A DNA stretch of 48,996 nt from an uncultured Prevotellaceae bacterium (GCA_902785945.1 CADAAR010000024.1:1-48996); one strand, 5' to 3'; numbered from the stretch's first letter, positions 7,356-16,058 are shown. The notes: generated by a model not told the origin, from the letters alone. Numbers and translations are program-made.

Positions 7356-7805
7356 ATGAAACGTATATTGTTTGTTTGTCATGGTAATATCTGCCGCAGT
7401 CCGATGGCGGAGTTTGTGATGAAGGACCTGGTCAGGAAGGCTGGGCTGGACGACGCGTTTGACATTGAGTCGGCAGCCACCTCCACCGAGGAGCTCGGCA
7501 ACGAGGTCTATCCCCCAGCCCGAAGGAAACTGGCTGAGCACGGCATCGGCTGTAAGGGCAAGCGTGCCCGTCAGATGACCCGCAGCGATTATGACCATTT
7601 CGACCTGTTGATCGGCATGGACCAATGGAACATCCGCAATATGACGCGCATCTGCGGCGGCGACCCTGAGGGTAAGATACGCATGCTGATGGACTATACT
7701 TCGCGCCCAGGCGAGGTGGCCGACCCTTGGTATACGGGCAATTTCGAGGCCACCTGGCGCGATGTGCTCGAAGGCTGCCAGGCACTGCTGGAGACACTGA
7801 AATAA
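7356..7805 (+). CDS. Low-molecular-weight protein tyrosine phosphatase
   Basis: The N-terminus carries the CX5R phosphatase loop CHGNICRS (Cys8, Arg14), and the conserved general-acid Asp is in DPWYTGNF at about 123. The 149-residue length fits the family. These cytoplasmic enzymes hydrolyse phosphotyrosine and often work with tyrosine kinases of polysaccharide export; no such kinase is nearby, so the substrate is unknown. The gene lies 11 nt behind azlD and probably shares its transcript, which ends at the strong hairpin at 7823-7854. Confidence 0.92.
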   Translation: MKRILFVCHGNICRSPMAEFVMKDLVRKAGLDDAFDIESAATSTEELGNEVYPPARRKLAEHGIGCKGKRARQMTRSDYDHFDLLIGMDQWNIRNMTRICGGDPEGKIRMLMDYTSRPGEVADPWYTGNFEATWRDVLEGCQALLETLK

Positions 7806-7822
7806 ACATCGAGACACAAAAA

Positions 7823-7860
7823 AGGCAGGCTGCAAATCATTGCAGCCTGCCTTGCTTTTG
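7823..7860. terminator. Bidirectional terminator between the PTP gene and tRNA-Met
   Basis: A 13-bp perfect stem (AAGGCAGGCTGCA / TGCAGCCTGCCTT) with a 6-nt loop has a T run on the plus side and an A run (7818-7824) on the other, so it can end both converging transcripts. Confidence 0.9.
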
Positions 7861-7934
7861 TAGCGGGAGCCGGGATTGAACCGGCGACCTCATGATTATG
7901 AATCATGCGCTCTAACCAGCTGAGCTATCCCGCC
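7861..7934 (-). tRNA. tRNA-Met (anticodon CAT)
   Basis: On the minus strand a 74-nt cloverleaf is clear: acceptor GGCGGGA / TCCCGCT, D arm GCTC...GAGC, anticodon stem CATGA / TCATG with loop TTCATAA (anticodon CAT), and T arm GCCGG TTCAATC CCGGC. The first acceptor pair is a G-U wobble. The CCA end is not encoded. CAT could also be read by a lysidine-modified tRNA-Ile2; the overall sequence looks like elongator tRNA-Met of Bacteroidetes. Confidence 0.92.
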
Positions 7935-7962
7935 ATCATCTTGTTAAGCGTTTAAGCGGGTG

Positions 7963-7993
7963 CAAAGGTACTACTTTTTTGGAAACTACCAAA
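7963..7993 (-). promoter_or_regulatory. Promoter of tRNA-Met
   Basis: On the minus strand TTTG (7990-7993), a 19-nt spacer and TACCTTTG (7963-7970) lie 29 nt before the tRNA. Confidence 0.8.
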
Positions 7994-8010
7994 ATTTTTC
8001 AGGAAAATAT

Positions 8011-8041
8011 TTTGTGAATCGATAAATTTTATGTAATTTTG
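8011..8041 (+). promoter_or_regulatory. Promoter of the START-like gene
   Basis: TTTG (8011-8014), 19 nt, TAATTTTG (8034-8041). It lies back to back with the tRNA promoter. Confidence 0.6.
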
Positions 8042-8076
8042 TACCGACGAATAACAATAACCAACCCCTAAAGCGT

Positions 8077-8472
8077 ATGGGAAAACAGAAAATAGACATC
8101 GAATACCCTCTGACAACAGAGTCCCCGAACATCATTTGGGAAATCATCAGCAGTGCGCACGGCCTGGAGCGATGGCTGGCAGACCACGTAACGGAAGAAG
8201 AAGGTGTGTTTACCTTTACCTGGGGGGAGCCCTGGACGCAGCAGGATGTGCGTAGGGCGCAATTAATAGAATATGTGAAATACGACCACATACGGTTGCA
8301 GTGGGAAGAGGAGGATGACGACACCTATTGGGAGATGCGCATCGAGAAGAGTCCGGTGACGGGGCACCTGAACCTGCTGATTACGGACTTTGCGGAGGAT
8401 GACGATGCCGACGGGTTGAAGATTCTCTGGGAAAGTAACCTCGAAAGGCTCCATCGCGCCAGTGGCCTTTAG
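8077..8472 (+). CDS. START-like / AHA1-like domain protein
   Basis: The 131-residue acidic protein has the AHA1/START-like pattern of Bacteroidetes: an early SPNIIWEIISSAHGLERWLAD helix region, then alternating beta strands (VFTFTWGE, IRLQWEEEDDDTYWEMRI, HLNLLITDFAE) and a C-terminal helix LKILWESNLERLHR. Members of this fold bind hydrophobic ligands or Hsp90-like partners; the role of this bacterial family is unknown. It appears monocistronic, with its own promoter and another promoter before the next gene. Confidence 0.8.
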   Translation: MGKQKIDIEYPLTTESPNIIWEIISSAHGLERWLADHVTEEEGVFTFTWGEPWTQQDVRRAQLIEYVKYDHIRLQWEEEDDDTYWEMRIEKSPVTGHLNLLITDFAEDDDADGLKILWESNLERLHRASGL

Positions 8473-8515
8473 CAACTTTTCACTTAAATATTGACGCTAT
8501 TCGGGATTTTCTTCG

Positions 8516-8523
8516 TACCTTTG
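8516..8523 (+). promoter_or_regulatory. -7 element of the lptF/G-ribBA operon
   Basis: TACCTTTG followed by CACG lies 10 nt before the ATG at 8534; TTG at 8491-8493 may serve as the -33 part. The leader is only a few nucleotides long. Confidence 0.65.
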
Positions 8524-8533
8524 CACGCTGATT

Positions 8534-10429
8534 ATGTTCCGAATAAAGAAATTAGACATATTCATCGTTAAGCAGTTCGGACTGCTGTTCCTGGGAACGT
8601 TCTTCATCTGCCAGTTTGTGCTGATGATGCAGTTCCTGTGGCGATACGTCGACGAGCTGATCGGAAAGGGTCTGTCGCTGGAGATCATGGCGCAGTTCTT
8701 CTGGTACATGGGTCTGATGCTGATACCGCAGGCCTTTCCACTGGCCATCCTGCTATCGTCGCTCATCACCTTCGGAAATCTGGGTGAGAGTTCGGAGCTG
8801 ACAGCCATCAAGGCAGCGGGCGTATCGCTGATGCAGGCCTTCCGACCCCTGATCTTCATTGTGATATTGATAGCCGGCGTGTCGTTCTACTTCCAGAACA
8901 TCGTGGCGCCGATGGCCAATCAGAGCTTCTACCGACTGTTGCTGGGTGTGAAGCAGAAGAGTCCTGAGGTGGAGATACCTGAGGGCATTTTCTACGACGG
9001 CATTCAGGGCAGTAACATCTACGTGCAGAAGAAGGACATGAAGACGGGTATGCTCTACGGTGTGATGATTTACCGACAGTCGGGCAGCTACGAGGACCAG
9101 GCGATTATCCTGGCCGACTCGGGTATGATGCAGTCGACGGCCGAGAAGAAACACCTGCTGCTGACCCTGTATAGCGGTGAGTGGTTTGAGAACATGCGCT
9201 CGCAGGACCTGGCTAACAGTGCCGCCGTGCCCTATCGTCGTGAGACGTTCTCGACGAAGCGTATCGTGCTCGACTTCGACGGCGACTTCAGTCTGGCCGA
9301 CCTGGCCGACATCTCTGCCGACGCCCGTGCGAAGAGCTTGGGACAGATTATACACGACATGGACTCGATCAAGGAGTTTAACGACAGTGTGGGCCACGCC
9401 TACTATACCGACGCCCAGCGCTATACCTACCGACACCCGCAGCTCTCGCAGAACGACTCGATGAAGGCGATAAGGGAGGTGCAGAGCGGCAAGGTGAACT
9501 TCGACACGCTCTTTGCCAAGCTGAGCAGCCGCGACAAACAGGAGGCGGTGACCAGTGCGATGAACACCATGCGTATGTCGATGACCGATATGGAGTATAA
9601 GGGCGAATATGCCGAATACCTGCACCGCAGGATGCGAACCCACCAGATTGAGGCCATCGGCAAGTTTACGCTGGCCTTGTCGTGTATCATCTTCTTCTTT
9701 ATCGGCGCGCCGTTGGGTGCCATCATCCGCAAGGGCGGTCTGGGTGTGCCCGTGATCGTGTCGGTACTGGTGTTTATCGTGTACTTCATCTTCGAGAACT
9801 CAGGTATGAAGATGGCGCGCGACGACCAGTGGACGGTGTGGTTCGGTAAGCTGATATCCACCGCCGTGCTCACGCCGATAGCCGTGTTCTTCACCTATAA
9901 GGCCAACAACGACTCGGTGGTGTTCAATATCGACCTCTACAAGAACTTCTTCATGAAGCTGCTGGGTCTGCGCTCGAAGCGACACATCTTCCGCAAGGAG
10001 GTGATCATCGAAGACCCGAAGTATCAGGAGGACGCCACGAAGCTGCTGGCCCTGAACCAGGATATCTACCGTTATACCCACGAGCACAAGCTGTTGCACT
10101 GGCCCAGTCCGATCAAGGTGTTCTTCCACGAGGGCGACGACCAGGAGATGGAGTTGATCAGCGAGCGACTGGAGGCCCTGATCGAGGATCTGGGCTACAC
10201 GAAGGACAAGATCATCCTGTCGGAACTGAACCATTATCCCGTGCTGGCGGCCACCGCCCACACACGGCCGTTCCGCAAGAAGTGGCTGAACATCATCGCC
10301 GGACTGATTATCCCCGTAGGCGTGTTCCTCTACTTCCGCATGATACGTTTCAGGATGCGACTCTACAGGGATCTGCGGACCATCAGACATACCAGCGACC
10401 ACATTGTGGAGCGTATTAATAATATGTAA
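8534..10429 (+). CDS. LptF/LptG family lipopolysaccharide export permease
   Basis: The 631-residue protein has the YjgP/YjgQ layout: membrane helices in the first 120 residues (FGLLFLGTFFICQFVLMMQF, LIPQAFPLAILLSSLITF), a periplasmic beta domain, then three more helices around 370-450 (LALSCIIFFFIGAPLGAIIRKGG, VPVIVSVLVFIVYFIF). It is longer than E. coli LptF/G (about 360) because of a C-terminal cytoplasmic extension of about 180 residues with a last helix near 580-600, as is usual in Bacteroidetes. With LptB it should extract LPS from the inner membrane. Only one permease gene is here; the partner must lie elsewhere. ribBA follows after 15 nt. Confidence 0.9.
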   Translation: MFRIKKLDIFIVKQFGLLFLGTFFICQFVLMMQFLWRYVDELIGKGLSLEIMAQFFWYMGLMLIPQAFPLAILLSSLITFGNLGESSELTAIKAAGVSLMQAFRPLIFIVILIAGVSFYFQNIVAPMANQSFYRLLLGVKQKSPEVEIPEGIFYDGIQGSNIYVQKKDMKTGMLYGVMIYRQSGSYEDQAIILADSGMMQSTAEKKHLLLTLYSGEWFENMRSQDLANSAAVPYRRETFSTKRIVLDFDGDFSLADLADISADARAKSLGQIIHDMDSIKEFNDSVGHAYYTDAQRYTYRHPQLSQNDSMKAIREVQSGKVNFDTLFAKLSSRDKQEAVTSAMNTMRMSMTDMEYKGEYAEYLHRRMRTHQIEAIGKFTLALSCIIFFFIGAPLGAIIRKGGLGVPVIVSVLVFIVYFIFENSGMKMARDDQWTVWFGKLISTAVLTPIAVFFTYKANNDSVVFNIDLYKNFFMKLLGLRSKRHIFRKEVIIEDPKYQEDATKLLALNQDIYRYTHEHKLLHWPSPIKVFFHEGDDQEMELISERLEALIEDLGYTKDKIILSELNHYPVLAATAHTRPFRKKWLNIIAGLIIPVGVFLYFRMIRFRMRLYRDLRTIRHTSDHIVERINNM

Positions 10430-10444
10430 ACATAACTTATATAT

Positions 10445-11656
10445 ATGGACCCACTACGATTGAACAACATAGAAGAGGCCATCGAGGACTTCAGGCAGGG
10501 CCAGTTCGTGATTGTGGTTGACGACGAAGACCGCGAGAACGAGGGCGACCTGATTATCGCCGCCGAAAAGATCACGCCCGAGAAGGTGAACTTCATGCTG
10601 AAATATGCCCGCGGTGTGCTCTGTGCCCCTATCACCATAGAACGTTGTAAGGAGCTGGAGCTGCCCCATCAGGTGGAAGACAACACCTCGGTGCTCGGCA
10701 CCCCCTTTACCGTGACCGTAGATAAGTTGGAAGGCTGTACCACAGGCGTTTCTGCCCACGACCGCGCAGAGACCATCAAGGCATTGGCCGACCCCCACTC
10801 TACCCCAGAGACTTTCGGCCGACCTGGCCACGTGAACCCCCTCTACGCCCAGGAAAACGGCGTGTTGCGGCGCAGCGGCCATACCGAAGCCACCATCGAC
10901 CTGTGTCACATGGCAGGGCTTTACCCTGCTGGTGCGCTGATGGAGATCATGAACGAAGACGGTACGATGGCGCGACTGCCACAGCTGCTGGAGATGGCGA
11001 AGGAGTGGAACCTGAAGGTGATCAGCATCAAGGACCTGATAGCCTACCGCTTGCAGACAGAGTCGCTCATCGAGGTGGGCGACGAGGTGGACATGCCCAC
11101 TGACTACGGCCATTTCCGACTGATTCCCTTCCGTCAGAAGAGCAACGGTCAGGAGCACCTGGCCCTGATCAAAGGCGAGTGGAAGGAAGACGAGCCCGTG
11201 CTGGTGCGTGTGCACTCATCGTGCATGACGGGCGATATACTCGGCTCGAAGCGTTGCGACTGCGGCGAGCAGCTGCATAAGGCCATGCAGGCCATCGAGA
11301 AAGAAGGCAAGGGCGTGGTGGTCTACATGCAACAGGAGGGTCGCGGTATCGGACTGATGAACAAGATTGCCGCCTATAAGCTGCAGGAAGAAGGTCTCGA
11401 CACCGTCGACGCGAATATCCACCTGGGCTTCAAGCCCGACGAGCGCGACTACGGCTGTGGTGCCCAGATGCTGAGGTATCTTGGCGTGCACAAGATGCGA
11501 CTGCTGACCAACAACCCCGTGAAACGCGTGGGTCTGGAGGCCTACGGACTGGAGATTGTGGAGAACGTGCCCATCGAGGTAACGCCCAACCCCTATAACA
11601 TCCGCTATCTGGAGACGAAGAAGAACAGAATGGGGCACACGCTTCACCTAAAGTGA
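10445..11656 (+). CDS. ribBA: Bifunctional DHBP synthase / GTP cyclohydrolase II (riboflavin synthesis)
   Basis: The N-terminal half is 3,4-dihydroxy-2-butanone-4-phosphate synthase ([48 protein letters not shown]). The C-terminal half is GTP cyclohydrolase II with the zinc-binding C-x10-C-x-C segment ([20 protein letters not shown]) and the substrate motif [13 protein letters not shown]. The two activities start the two branches of riboflavin synthesis from ribulose 5-phosphate and GTP. All key motifs are intact, so both domains should be active. It is co-transcribed with the LptF/G gene (15-nt gap), and no FMN riboswitch is visible. Its stop codon lies in the first unit of a heptamer array. 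Confidence 0.96.
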   Translation: MDPLRLNNIEEAIEDFRQGQFVIVVDDEDRENEGDLIIAAEKITPEKVNFMLKYARGVLCAPITIERCKELELPHQVEDNTSVLGTPFTVTVDKLEGCTTGVSAHDRAETIKALADPHSTPETFGRPGHVNPLYAQENGVLRRSGHTEATIDLCHMAGLYPAGALMEIMNEDGTMARLPQLLEMAKEWNLKVISIKDLIAYRLQTESLIEVGDEVDMPTDYGHFRLIPFRQKSNGQEHLALIKGEWKEDEPVLVRVHSSCMTGDILGSKRCDCGEQLHKAMQAIEKEGKGVVVYMQQEGRGIGLMNKIAAYKLQEEGLDTVDANIHLGFKPDERDYGCGAQMLRYLGVHKMRLLTNNPVKRVGLEAYGLEIVENVPIEVTPNPYNIRYLETKKNRMGHTLHLK

Positions 11657-11693
11657 AGAGTGAAGAGTGAATAGTGAAGAGTGAAGAGTGAAT
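11652..11693 (+). repeat. Heptamer array AGTGAAG/AGTGAAT x6
   Basis: Six tandem 7-bp units start at the ribBA stop codon, whose TGA is within the first unit. Confidence 0.92.
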
Positions 11694-11757
11694 GACGAAT
11701 AGTCAGCTGCGAATAGTTAAAGTGTGAAAAAAAGGCGCACTTTTCACTAAAAAATAG

Positions 11758-11765
11758 TACTTTTG
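11758..11765 (+). promoter_or_regulatory. -7 element of the aminotransferase gene
   Basis: TACTTTTG followed by CAAG lies about 30 nt before the ATG at 11795. No clear TTTG is found at the expected distance. Confidence 0.6.
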
Positions 11766-11794
11766 CAAGCTGATAATAAAGAAATCATAGAAAA

Positions 11795-12988
11795 ATGGCA
11801 AAACTATCCGATCGTTTGCAGCGTCTGGCCCCTTCAGCCACGCTGGCAATGTCGCAGAAGAGCGCCGAGATGAAGGCGCAAGGCATCGATGTGATCAACA
11901 TGAGTGTGGGCGAACCCGATTTCAACACCCCCGATCCCATTAAACAGGCCGCGAAACTGGCTATCGACGAGAACTACTCTCGCTATTCGCCCGTGCCCGG
12001 CTACCCCGATCTGCGGCAGGCTATTGCCCGTAAGCTGGAGCGCGAGAACCACCTGCACTACACGCCCGCAGAGATCCTGGTGTCGAACGGTGCCAAGCAG
12101 AGTGTGTGCAACACCGTGATGGCGCTGGTGAACGACGGCGAGGAGGTGATCATTCCAGCCCCCTACTGGGTGAGCTATCCCCAGATGGTGCTGCTGGCAG
12201 GCGGTAAGCCCGTGATTGTGGAGGCCGGCTTCGACCAGAACTTCAAGATGACGCCCGAGCAGTTGGAGGCCGCCATCACCCCGAATACCCGTATGATTAT
12301 TCTCTGCTCGCCCAGTAACCCTACTGGCAGCGTGTACAGCAAGGAGGAGCTGCAGGCACTGGCCGAGGTGATTTTGAAGCACGACGACCTGTTTGTGCTG
12401 GCCGACGAGATCTACGAGCATATCAACTATATCGGCAAGCATGAGTCGATTGCCCAGTTCCCAGGCATGAAGGAGCGCGCCATCATCGTAAACGGTGTGT
12501 CGAAGGCCTATGCGATGACCGGCTGGCGTATCGGCTATATCGCCGCCCCCGAGTGGATTGTGAAAGGCTGCAACAAGTTGCAGGGACAGTATACCAGTGG
12601 ACCGTGTTCGGTGAGTCAGAAGGCCGCCGAGTTCGCCTATGTGGGCGACCAGCAGTGCGTGGAGGATATGCGTCAGGCCTTTGAGCGCCGTCGTAACCTC
12701 ATCGTGAAGCTGGCCAAGGACATTCCCGGTCTGGAGGTGAACGTGCCCGAGGGTGCCTTCTACCTCTTCCCCAAGTGCAGCTCGTTCTTTGGCAAGAGCG
12801 ATGGCAAGACCACCATCAACAACTCGACCGACTTTGCGATGTATCTGCTTGAGAAAGGGCATGTTGCGAGCGTTGGCGGCGACGCCTTCGGCGACCCAGA
12901 GTGCTTCCGTATGAGCTATGCCACGAGCGACGAAAACATCGTCGAAGCCATGAGACGCATAAAAGAAGTGCTGGCGGATTTGAAGTGA
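11795..12988 (+). CDS. PLP-dependent class I/II aminotransferase (aspartate aminotransferase-like)
   Basis: The 397-residue enzyme has the class I fold-type I aminotransferase motifs: SVGEPDFNTPDPIKQAA at the N-terminus, SPSNPTGSVY (substrate and cofactor contacts), LADEIYEHINY with the Asp and Tyr that hold PLP, and VSKAYAMTGWRIGY with the Schiff-base lysine. It most resembles AspB/AspC-type aspartate aminotransferases that make aspartate and glutamate from oxaloacetate, but aromatic or other substrates cannot be ruled out from sequence. It is monocistronic with its own promoter. Confidence 0.9.
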   Translation: MAKLSDRLQRLAPSATLAMSQKSAEMKAQGIDVINMSVGEPDFNTPDPIKQAAKLAIDENYSRYSPVPGYPDLRQAIARKLERENHLHYTPAEILVSNGAKQSVCNTVMALVNDGEEVIIPAPYWVSYPQMVLLAGGKPVIVEAGFDQNFKMTPEQLEAAITPNTRMIILCSPSNPTGSVYSKEELQALAEVILKHDDLFVLADEIYEHINYIGKHESIAQFPGMKERAIIVNGVSKAYAMTGWRIGYIAAPEWIVKGCNKLQGQYTSGPCSVSQKAAEFAYVGDQQCVEDMRQAFERRRNLIVKLAKDIPGLEVNVPEGAFYLFPKCSSFFGKSDGKTTINNSTDFAMYLLEKGHVASVGGDAFGDPECFRMSYATSDENIVEAMRRIKEVLADLK

Positions 12989-13047
12989 TTATTGAAAATT
13001 AACTAGTTAAATATAGTTAATCTGTGCGGTAGTCCACAGAAATTCGC

Positions 13048-13055
13048 TATCTTTG
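13048..13055 (+). promoter_or_regulatory. -7 element of the exbB-tonB operon
   Basis: TATCTTTG followed by CCAA lies 112 nt before the exbB ATG, giving a leader of about 105 nt with no other recognised element. Confidence 0.7.
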
Positions 13056-13167
13056 CCAAGTGATTTCGGCGAAAGTCGGAAAAGGCAAGCTACGGGACTA
13101 GCAAAAACGTATTGAAAGAGAAATTTTTTAAATTCAATTTTTAATAACTAAAAAAACAAAATTAATT

Positions 13168-13878
13168 ATGGCAACAACAACAAAGGCTGCAGCCCCAGCT
13201 AAAAAGAATTCGGGCTTCCAAGGTGTTAAAGCTGCATGGATTATCCTCGTGATTTGCGCTATTGCAGGTTACAGTGTATGGTATTTCGTTATGGGTAACC
13301 CCGATAACTTCATCGGTGGCGACCGTAGTGGACACCCCGCCAACCTGCTGGGTACCGTGTATAAGGGAGGTTTCGTGGTAGGTCTGATCCTCACCCTGCT
13401 CTTCACCGTTATCTGCCTCGGTATCGAGCGCTATTTCGCTATTAAGACTGCTGCTGGTAAGATCAACCTCGCTAAGTTCACTGCTCAGGTGAAGGACCTC
13501 ATCAAGGCTCAGAAGTTCACTGAGGCTGAGGCTCTCTGCGACAAGATGCAGGGTTCTGTAGCTAACGTCGTTAAGGCATCTATCAAGATGTACCAGACCG
13601 TTGAGGGCGACGACACACTGAAGAAGGCCGCTAAGATCGCTAAGATCTCTCAGGCTCACGAGGAGGCTACTCAGCTCGAGATGCCTACCCTTCAGATGAA
13701 CATGCCTATGGTTGCTACCATCGTATCTCTGGGTACCCTGACCGCTCTGTTCGGTACTGTGCTCGGTATGATCGGTTCGTTCCAGGCTCTGAACAAGATC
13801 GATAAGCTGACTTACGCTCTCGATGAGATTGGTTTCACCATCGCTGCAACATACGATTCTACTCACAACGAGGCTTAA
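13168..13878 (+). CDS. exbB: ExbB/MotA/TolQ proton channel protein with missing last membrane segment
   Basis: This is the channel subunit that energises TonB with the proton gradient. The first helix (AWIILVICAIAGYSVWYFV, about 23-41), the second (about 68-88) and the central cytoplasmic region are normal, and EMPTLQMNMPMVATIVSLGTL leads into GTVLGMIGSFQAL at 196-208. In relatives, about 35-40 residues follow here, containing a Gly-rich turn and the GISEALVNTAFGIATGA helix with its conserved Glu/Thr, before the C-terminal NKIDKLTYALDE segment. In this copy QAL is joined directly to NKIDKLTYALDEIG (junction near 13791/13792). The frame is kept but the third channel helix is gone. Either the gene is non-functional or the contig has a local deletion. 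Confidence 0.85.
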   Translation: MATTTKAAAPAKKNSGFQGVKAAWIILVICAIAGYSVWYFVMGNPDNFIGGDRSGHPANLLGTVYKGGFVVGLILTLLFTVICLGIERYFAIKTAAGKINLAKFTAQVKDLIKAQKFTEAEALCDKMQGSVANVVKASIKMYQTVEGDDTLKKAAKIAKISQAHEEATQLEMPTLQMNMPMVATIVSLGTLTALFGTVLGMIGSFQALNKIDKLTYALDEIGFTIAATYDSTHNEA

Positions 13879-13919
13879 TTCTTAACCATTTTTTATAACG
13901 CATAAAAAGCATTTAGAGA

Positions 13920-14527
13920 ATGGCTAAAATTAAGATACAGAAAAAAGACATCTGGATTGACATGACGCCAATGTCAGACGTGATGACGCTGCTTCTGTGT
14001 TTCTTACATTCCTGACACCAGAACCAGTACAAGTCAACGCGCCTAACTCTGTGTCGGAAGTCAAGATACCCGAGCAGGATCTGCTGACCATCCTGGTGAA
14101 CCCAGACGGTCACATCTATGTGGGTACCGAGAACAAGAACTACATGAAGGAGATGTTGGAGACGATGACCGACAAGTTCGGTGTCACTCTGAACGCCACC
14201 CAGGAAAAGCACTTCCTTGAGGATGCTATGGTGGGTGCTCCGATGAACGTTCTTGCCAGCTATCTCGACCTCTCTACGGAGAAGATGACAGAGGAAATCC
14301 AGAAGCTCGGTCTGCCGCTCGACAGTATCAACGGCGGAAAGAGCGAATTCCAGGAGTGGGTCTCTGCGGCCCGCAGTGCTAACCCTGACATGAAGCTCGC
14401 CATCAAGTGCGATGCCACCACTTCCTACGCTGTAGTGAAGAAGATGATGTCAGAACTTCAGGACATGAGCGAGAACCGTTTCCAGCTCATCACAAATCTC
14501 GATGTTAAACGTTTAAACGCTGAATAG
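13920..14527 (+). pseudogene. exbD: ExbD/TolR protein 1, frameshifted in its membrane helix
   Basis: The ATG at 13920 starts MAKIKIQKKDIWIDMTPMSDVMTLLLCF, the normal ExbD beginning with the conserved Asp of MSDVM. It then hits a TGA at 14013. The rest of the protein (FLTPEPVQVNAPNSVSEVKI onward) continues in another frame from about 14006 to the stop at 14527. Relatives read FFMLTSTF-like residues at this point, so about 13 nt appear to be missing after TGTTTCTT. As read, only a 31-residue peptide would be made. Everything after the break is intact, so the lesion is recent or is an assembly error. The next gene, exbD2, starts 4 nt after the old stop. Confidence 0.8.
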
Positions 14528-14530
14528 TAT

Positions 14531-15193
14531 ATGGCAAAGAAAAATCTATCCAAGCAAAAGAAAATGGATACCCGCGTGAACTTCACGCCGATGGTAGACA
14601 TGATGATGCTGCTGATCACCTTCTTCATGCTGTGTACTACCTTGGCAAAGCCGCAGGCTATGCAGCTCACCATGCCAAGTAACGACGAGAACTTGCAGAA
14701 GGAAGATAAGCAGGTAACGAAGGCCTCTCATACCATCACCATGTATCTTGGCGCTAACGACAAGATCTACTACATTGCCGGTCTGCCCAACTACGACGAT
14801 CCCGCATCGTGCGTGAAGGAGACCACCTATGGCAAGGACGGTATCGAGAAGGTGCTCAACGAGCATACGACCGAAGAGGGTATCAACCCCGTGGCCAAGA
14901 TCAAGCTGGCAAAGAAGGAGCTCGACGCTAAGAAGAACGAGTACAACTCGAAGATGACCGACGAGCAGTATCAGGAGCAGTTGAAGAAACTGAAGAAGGG
15001 TGAGCTTCCCACTGGTGAGAAGGTGCCCACACTGACCTGTATCATCCGTCCGCTTCCGACAGCTACCTATGCCAACATGGTTGCCGCTCTCGACGAGATG
15101 CTGATTAGCAATATTGATAAGTATGTGATTGACGACATCGACAAGATGAGTGACGACGATAAGGCACTCATTGAGAAGGCAGGCGTCAAGTAA
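14531..15193 (+). CDS. exbD: ExbD/TolR protein 2
   Basis: The 220-residue protein has one N-terminal membrane helix, RVNFTPMVDMMMLLITFFML, with the proton-channel aspartate (Asp23), followed by a periplasmic domain. The inserted stretch rich in K and E at about 125-165 (KLAKKELDAKKNEYNSKM) looks helical and is typical of the second ExbD in Bacteroidales exbB-exbD-exbD-tonB clusters. Unlike the preceding exbD1, this gene is intact. It starts 4 nt after the previous stop and is followed by tonB after 22 nt. Confidence 0.9.
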   Translation: MAKKNLSKQKKMDTRVNFTPMVDMMMLLITFFMLCTTLAKPQAMQLTMPSNDENLQKEDKQVTKASHTITMYLGANDKIYYIAGLPNYDDPASCVKETTYGKDGIEKVLNEHTTEEGINPVAKIKLAKKELDAKKNEYNSKMTDEQYQEQLKKLKKGELPTGEKVPTLTCIIRPLPTATYANMVAALDEMLISNIDKYVIDDIDKMSDDDKALIEKAGVK

Positions 15194-15215
15194 CCCCTAA
15201 AAACGAAAAAGAACT

Positions 15216-16049
15216 ATGGGAAAAATAGATCTTATAGATAATGGCTGGGCTGACCTTGTGTTTGAAGGTAAGAACCAGGCCTATGGAGCTTATCAATTAC
15301 GTCGAGACACAGGTAAACGTAACCTGAAAGCATTGCTCACTATGTTCGCTGGCTTTGCCATCATCGCAGCCATCGTCATCGCAAAGGTTTCATTCGATAA
15401 CTACATGGCATCGCGTAATGCCGCTATCGAGACCGATGTGGAGCTGACGAGCCTGGCCGAGAAGAAGGAAGCCAAGGTAGAGCGTAAGGAAGAGCCTCAG
15501 GTTGAGAAGATCGAGGTTGAGAAGGTAAAGAGCTCTGTAGCATTTACAACACCTGAAATTAAGAAGGATGAAGATGTAGCCCCCGAGGACGAAATCAAGT
15601 CTCAGGACGAACTGGCACAGACGAACACCGCCATCGGTGCTTTCGATGTGAAGGGTAACGACGAGGCTGAAGGTGAGGTGCTCAAGGCTAAGGAAGTAAT
15701 CGCACAGCCCGAACCCCCGAAGGAGGAAGAGACAAAGGTCTTCGACGTGGTTGAGGAAATGCCTCAGTTCCCCGGTGGTCCCCAGGCACTGTTCGAGTAT
15801 CTTTCGAAGAACATCAAGTATCCCGTTGTGGCAGAGGAAAACGGCGTACAGGGTCGTGTTATCGTGACCTTCGTCGTAGAGCGTGACGGTTCGATTACCG
15901 ACGTGAAGGTTGTCAAGTCAGTTGACCCCTCACTCGATAAGGAGGCCCAGCGCGTGGTGAAGTCCATGCCTCACTGGATTCCTGGTAAGCAGAACGGTTC
16001 TGCCGTACGTGTGAAGTACACCGTACCTGTGACCTTCCGTCTTCAGTAA
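15216..16049 (+). CDS. tonB: TonB energy transducer
   Basis: The 277-residue protein has a cytoplasmic N-terminus with the Bacteroidetes pattern FEGKNQAYGAYQLRR, one membrane helix (about 39-57), a K/E/P-rich periplasmic spacer (about 75-190) and a C-terminal TonB domain (about 190-277, EMPQFPGGPQALFEYLSKNI, GRVIVTFVVERDGSI, SMPHWIPGKQNG) that contacts TonB boxes of outer-membrane transporters such as SusC. It completes the energising complex encoded by the preceding genes. Confidence 0.95.
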   Translation: MGKIDLIDNGWADLVFEGKNQAYGAYQLRRDTGKRNLKALLTMFAGFAIIAAIVIAKVSFDNYMASRNAAIETDVELTSLAEKKEAKVERKEEPQVEKIEVEKVKSSVAFTTPEIKKDEDVAPEDEIKSQDELAQTNTAIGAFDVKGNDEAEGEVLKAKEVIAQPEPPKEEETKVFDVVEEMPQFPGGPQALFEYLSKNIKYPVVAEENGVQGRVIVTFVVERDGSITDVKVVKSVDPSLDKEAQRVVKSMPHWIPGKQNGSAVRVKYTVPVTFRLQ

Positions 16050-16058
16050 TTTTTAAAG

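Noticed and set aside
8753-9643. 296-codon open frame antisense to the LptF/G permease gene
   Set aside because: Shadow frame; the translation is low-information (His/Arg/Val-rich) and the sense gene is unmistakable.
10430-10444. FMN riboswitch before ribBA
   Set aside because: Only 15 nt separate ribBA from the previous gene, and no RFN-like sequence is seen before the operon.
11834-12862. 342-codon open frame antisense to the aminotransferase gene
   Set aside because: It is a shadow of a real gene with strong motifs on the other strand; its His/Leu/Gly-rich translation has no recognisable domain and it lacks a promoter.
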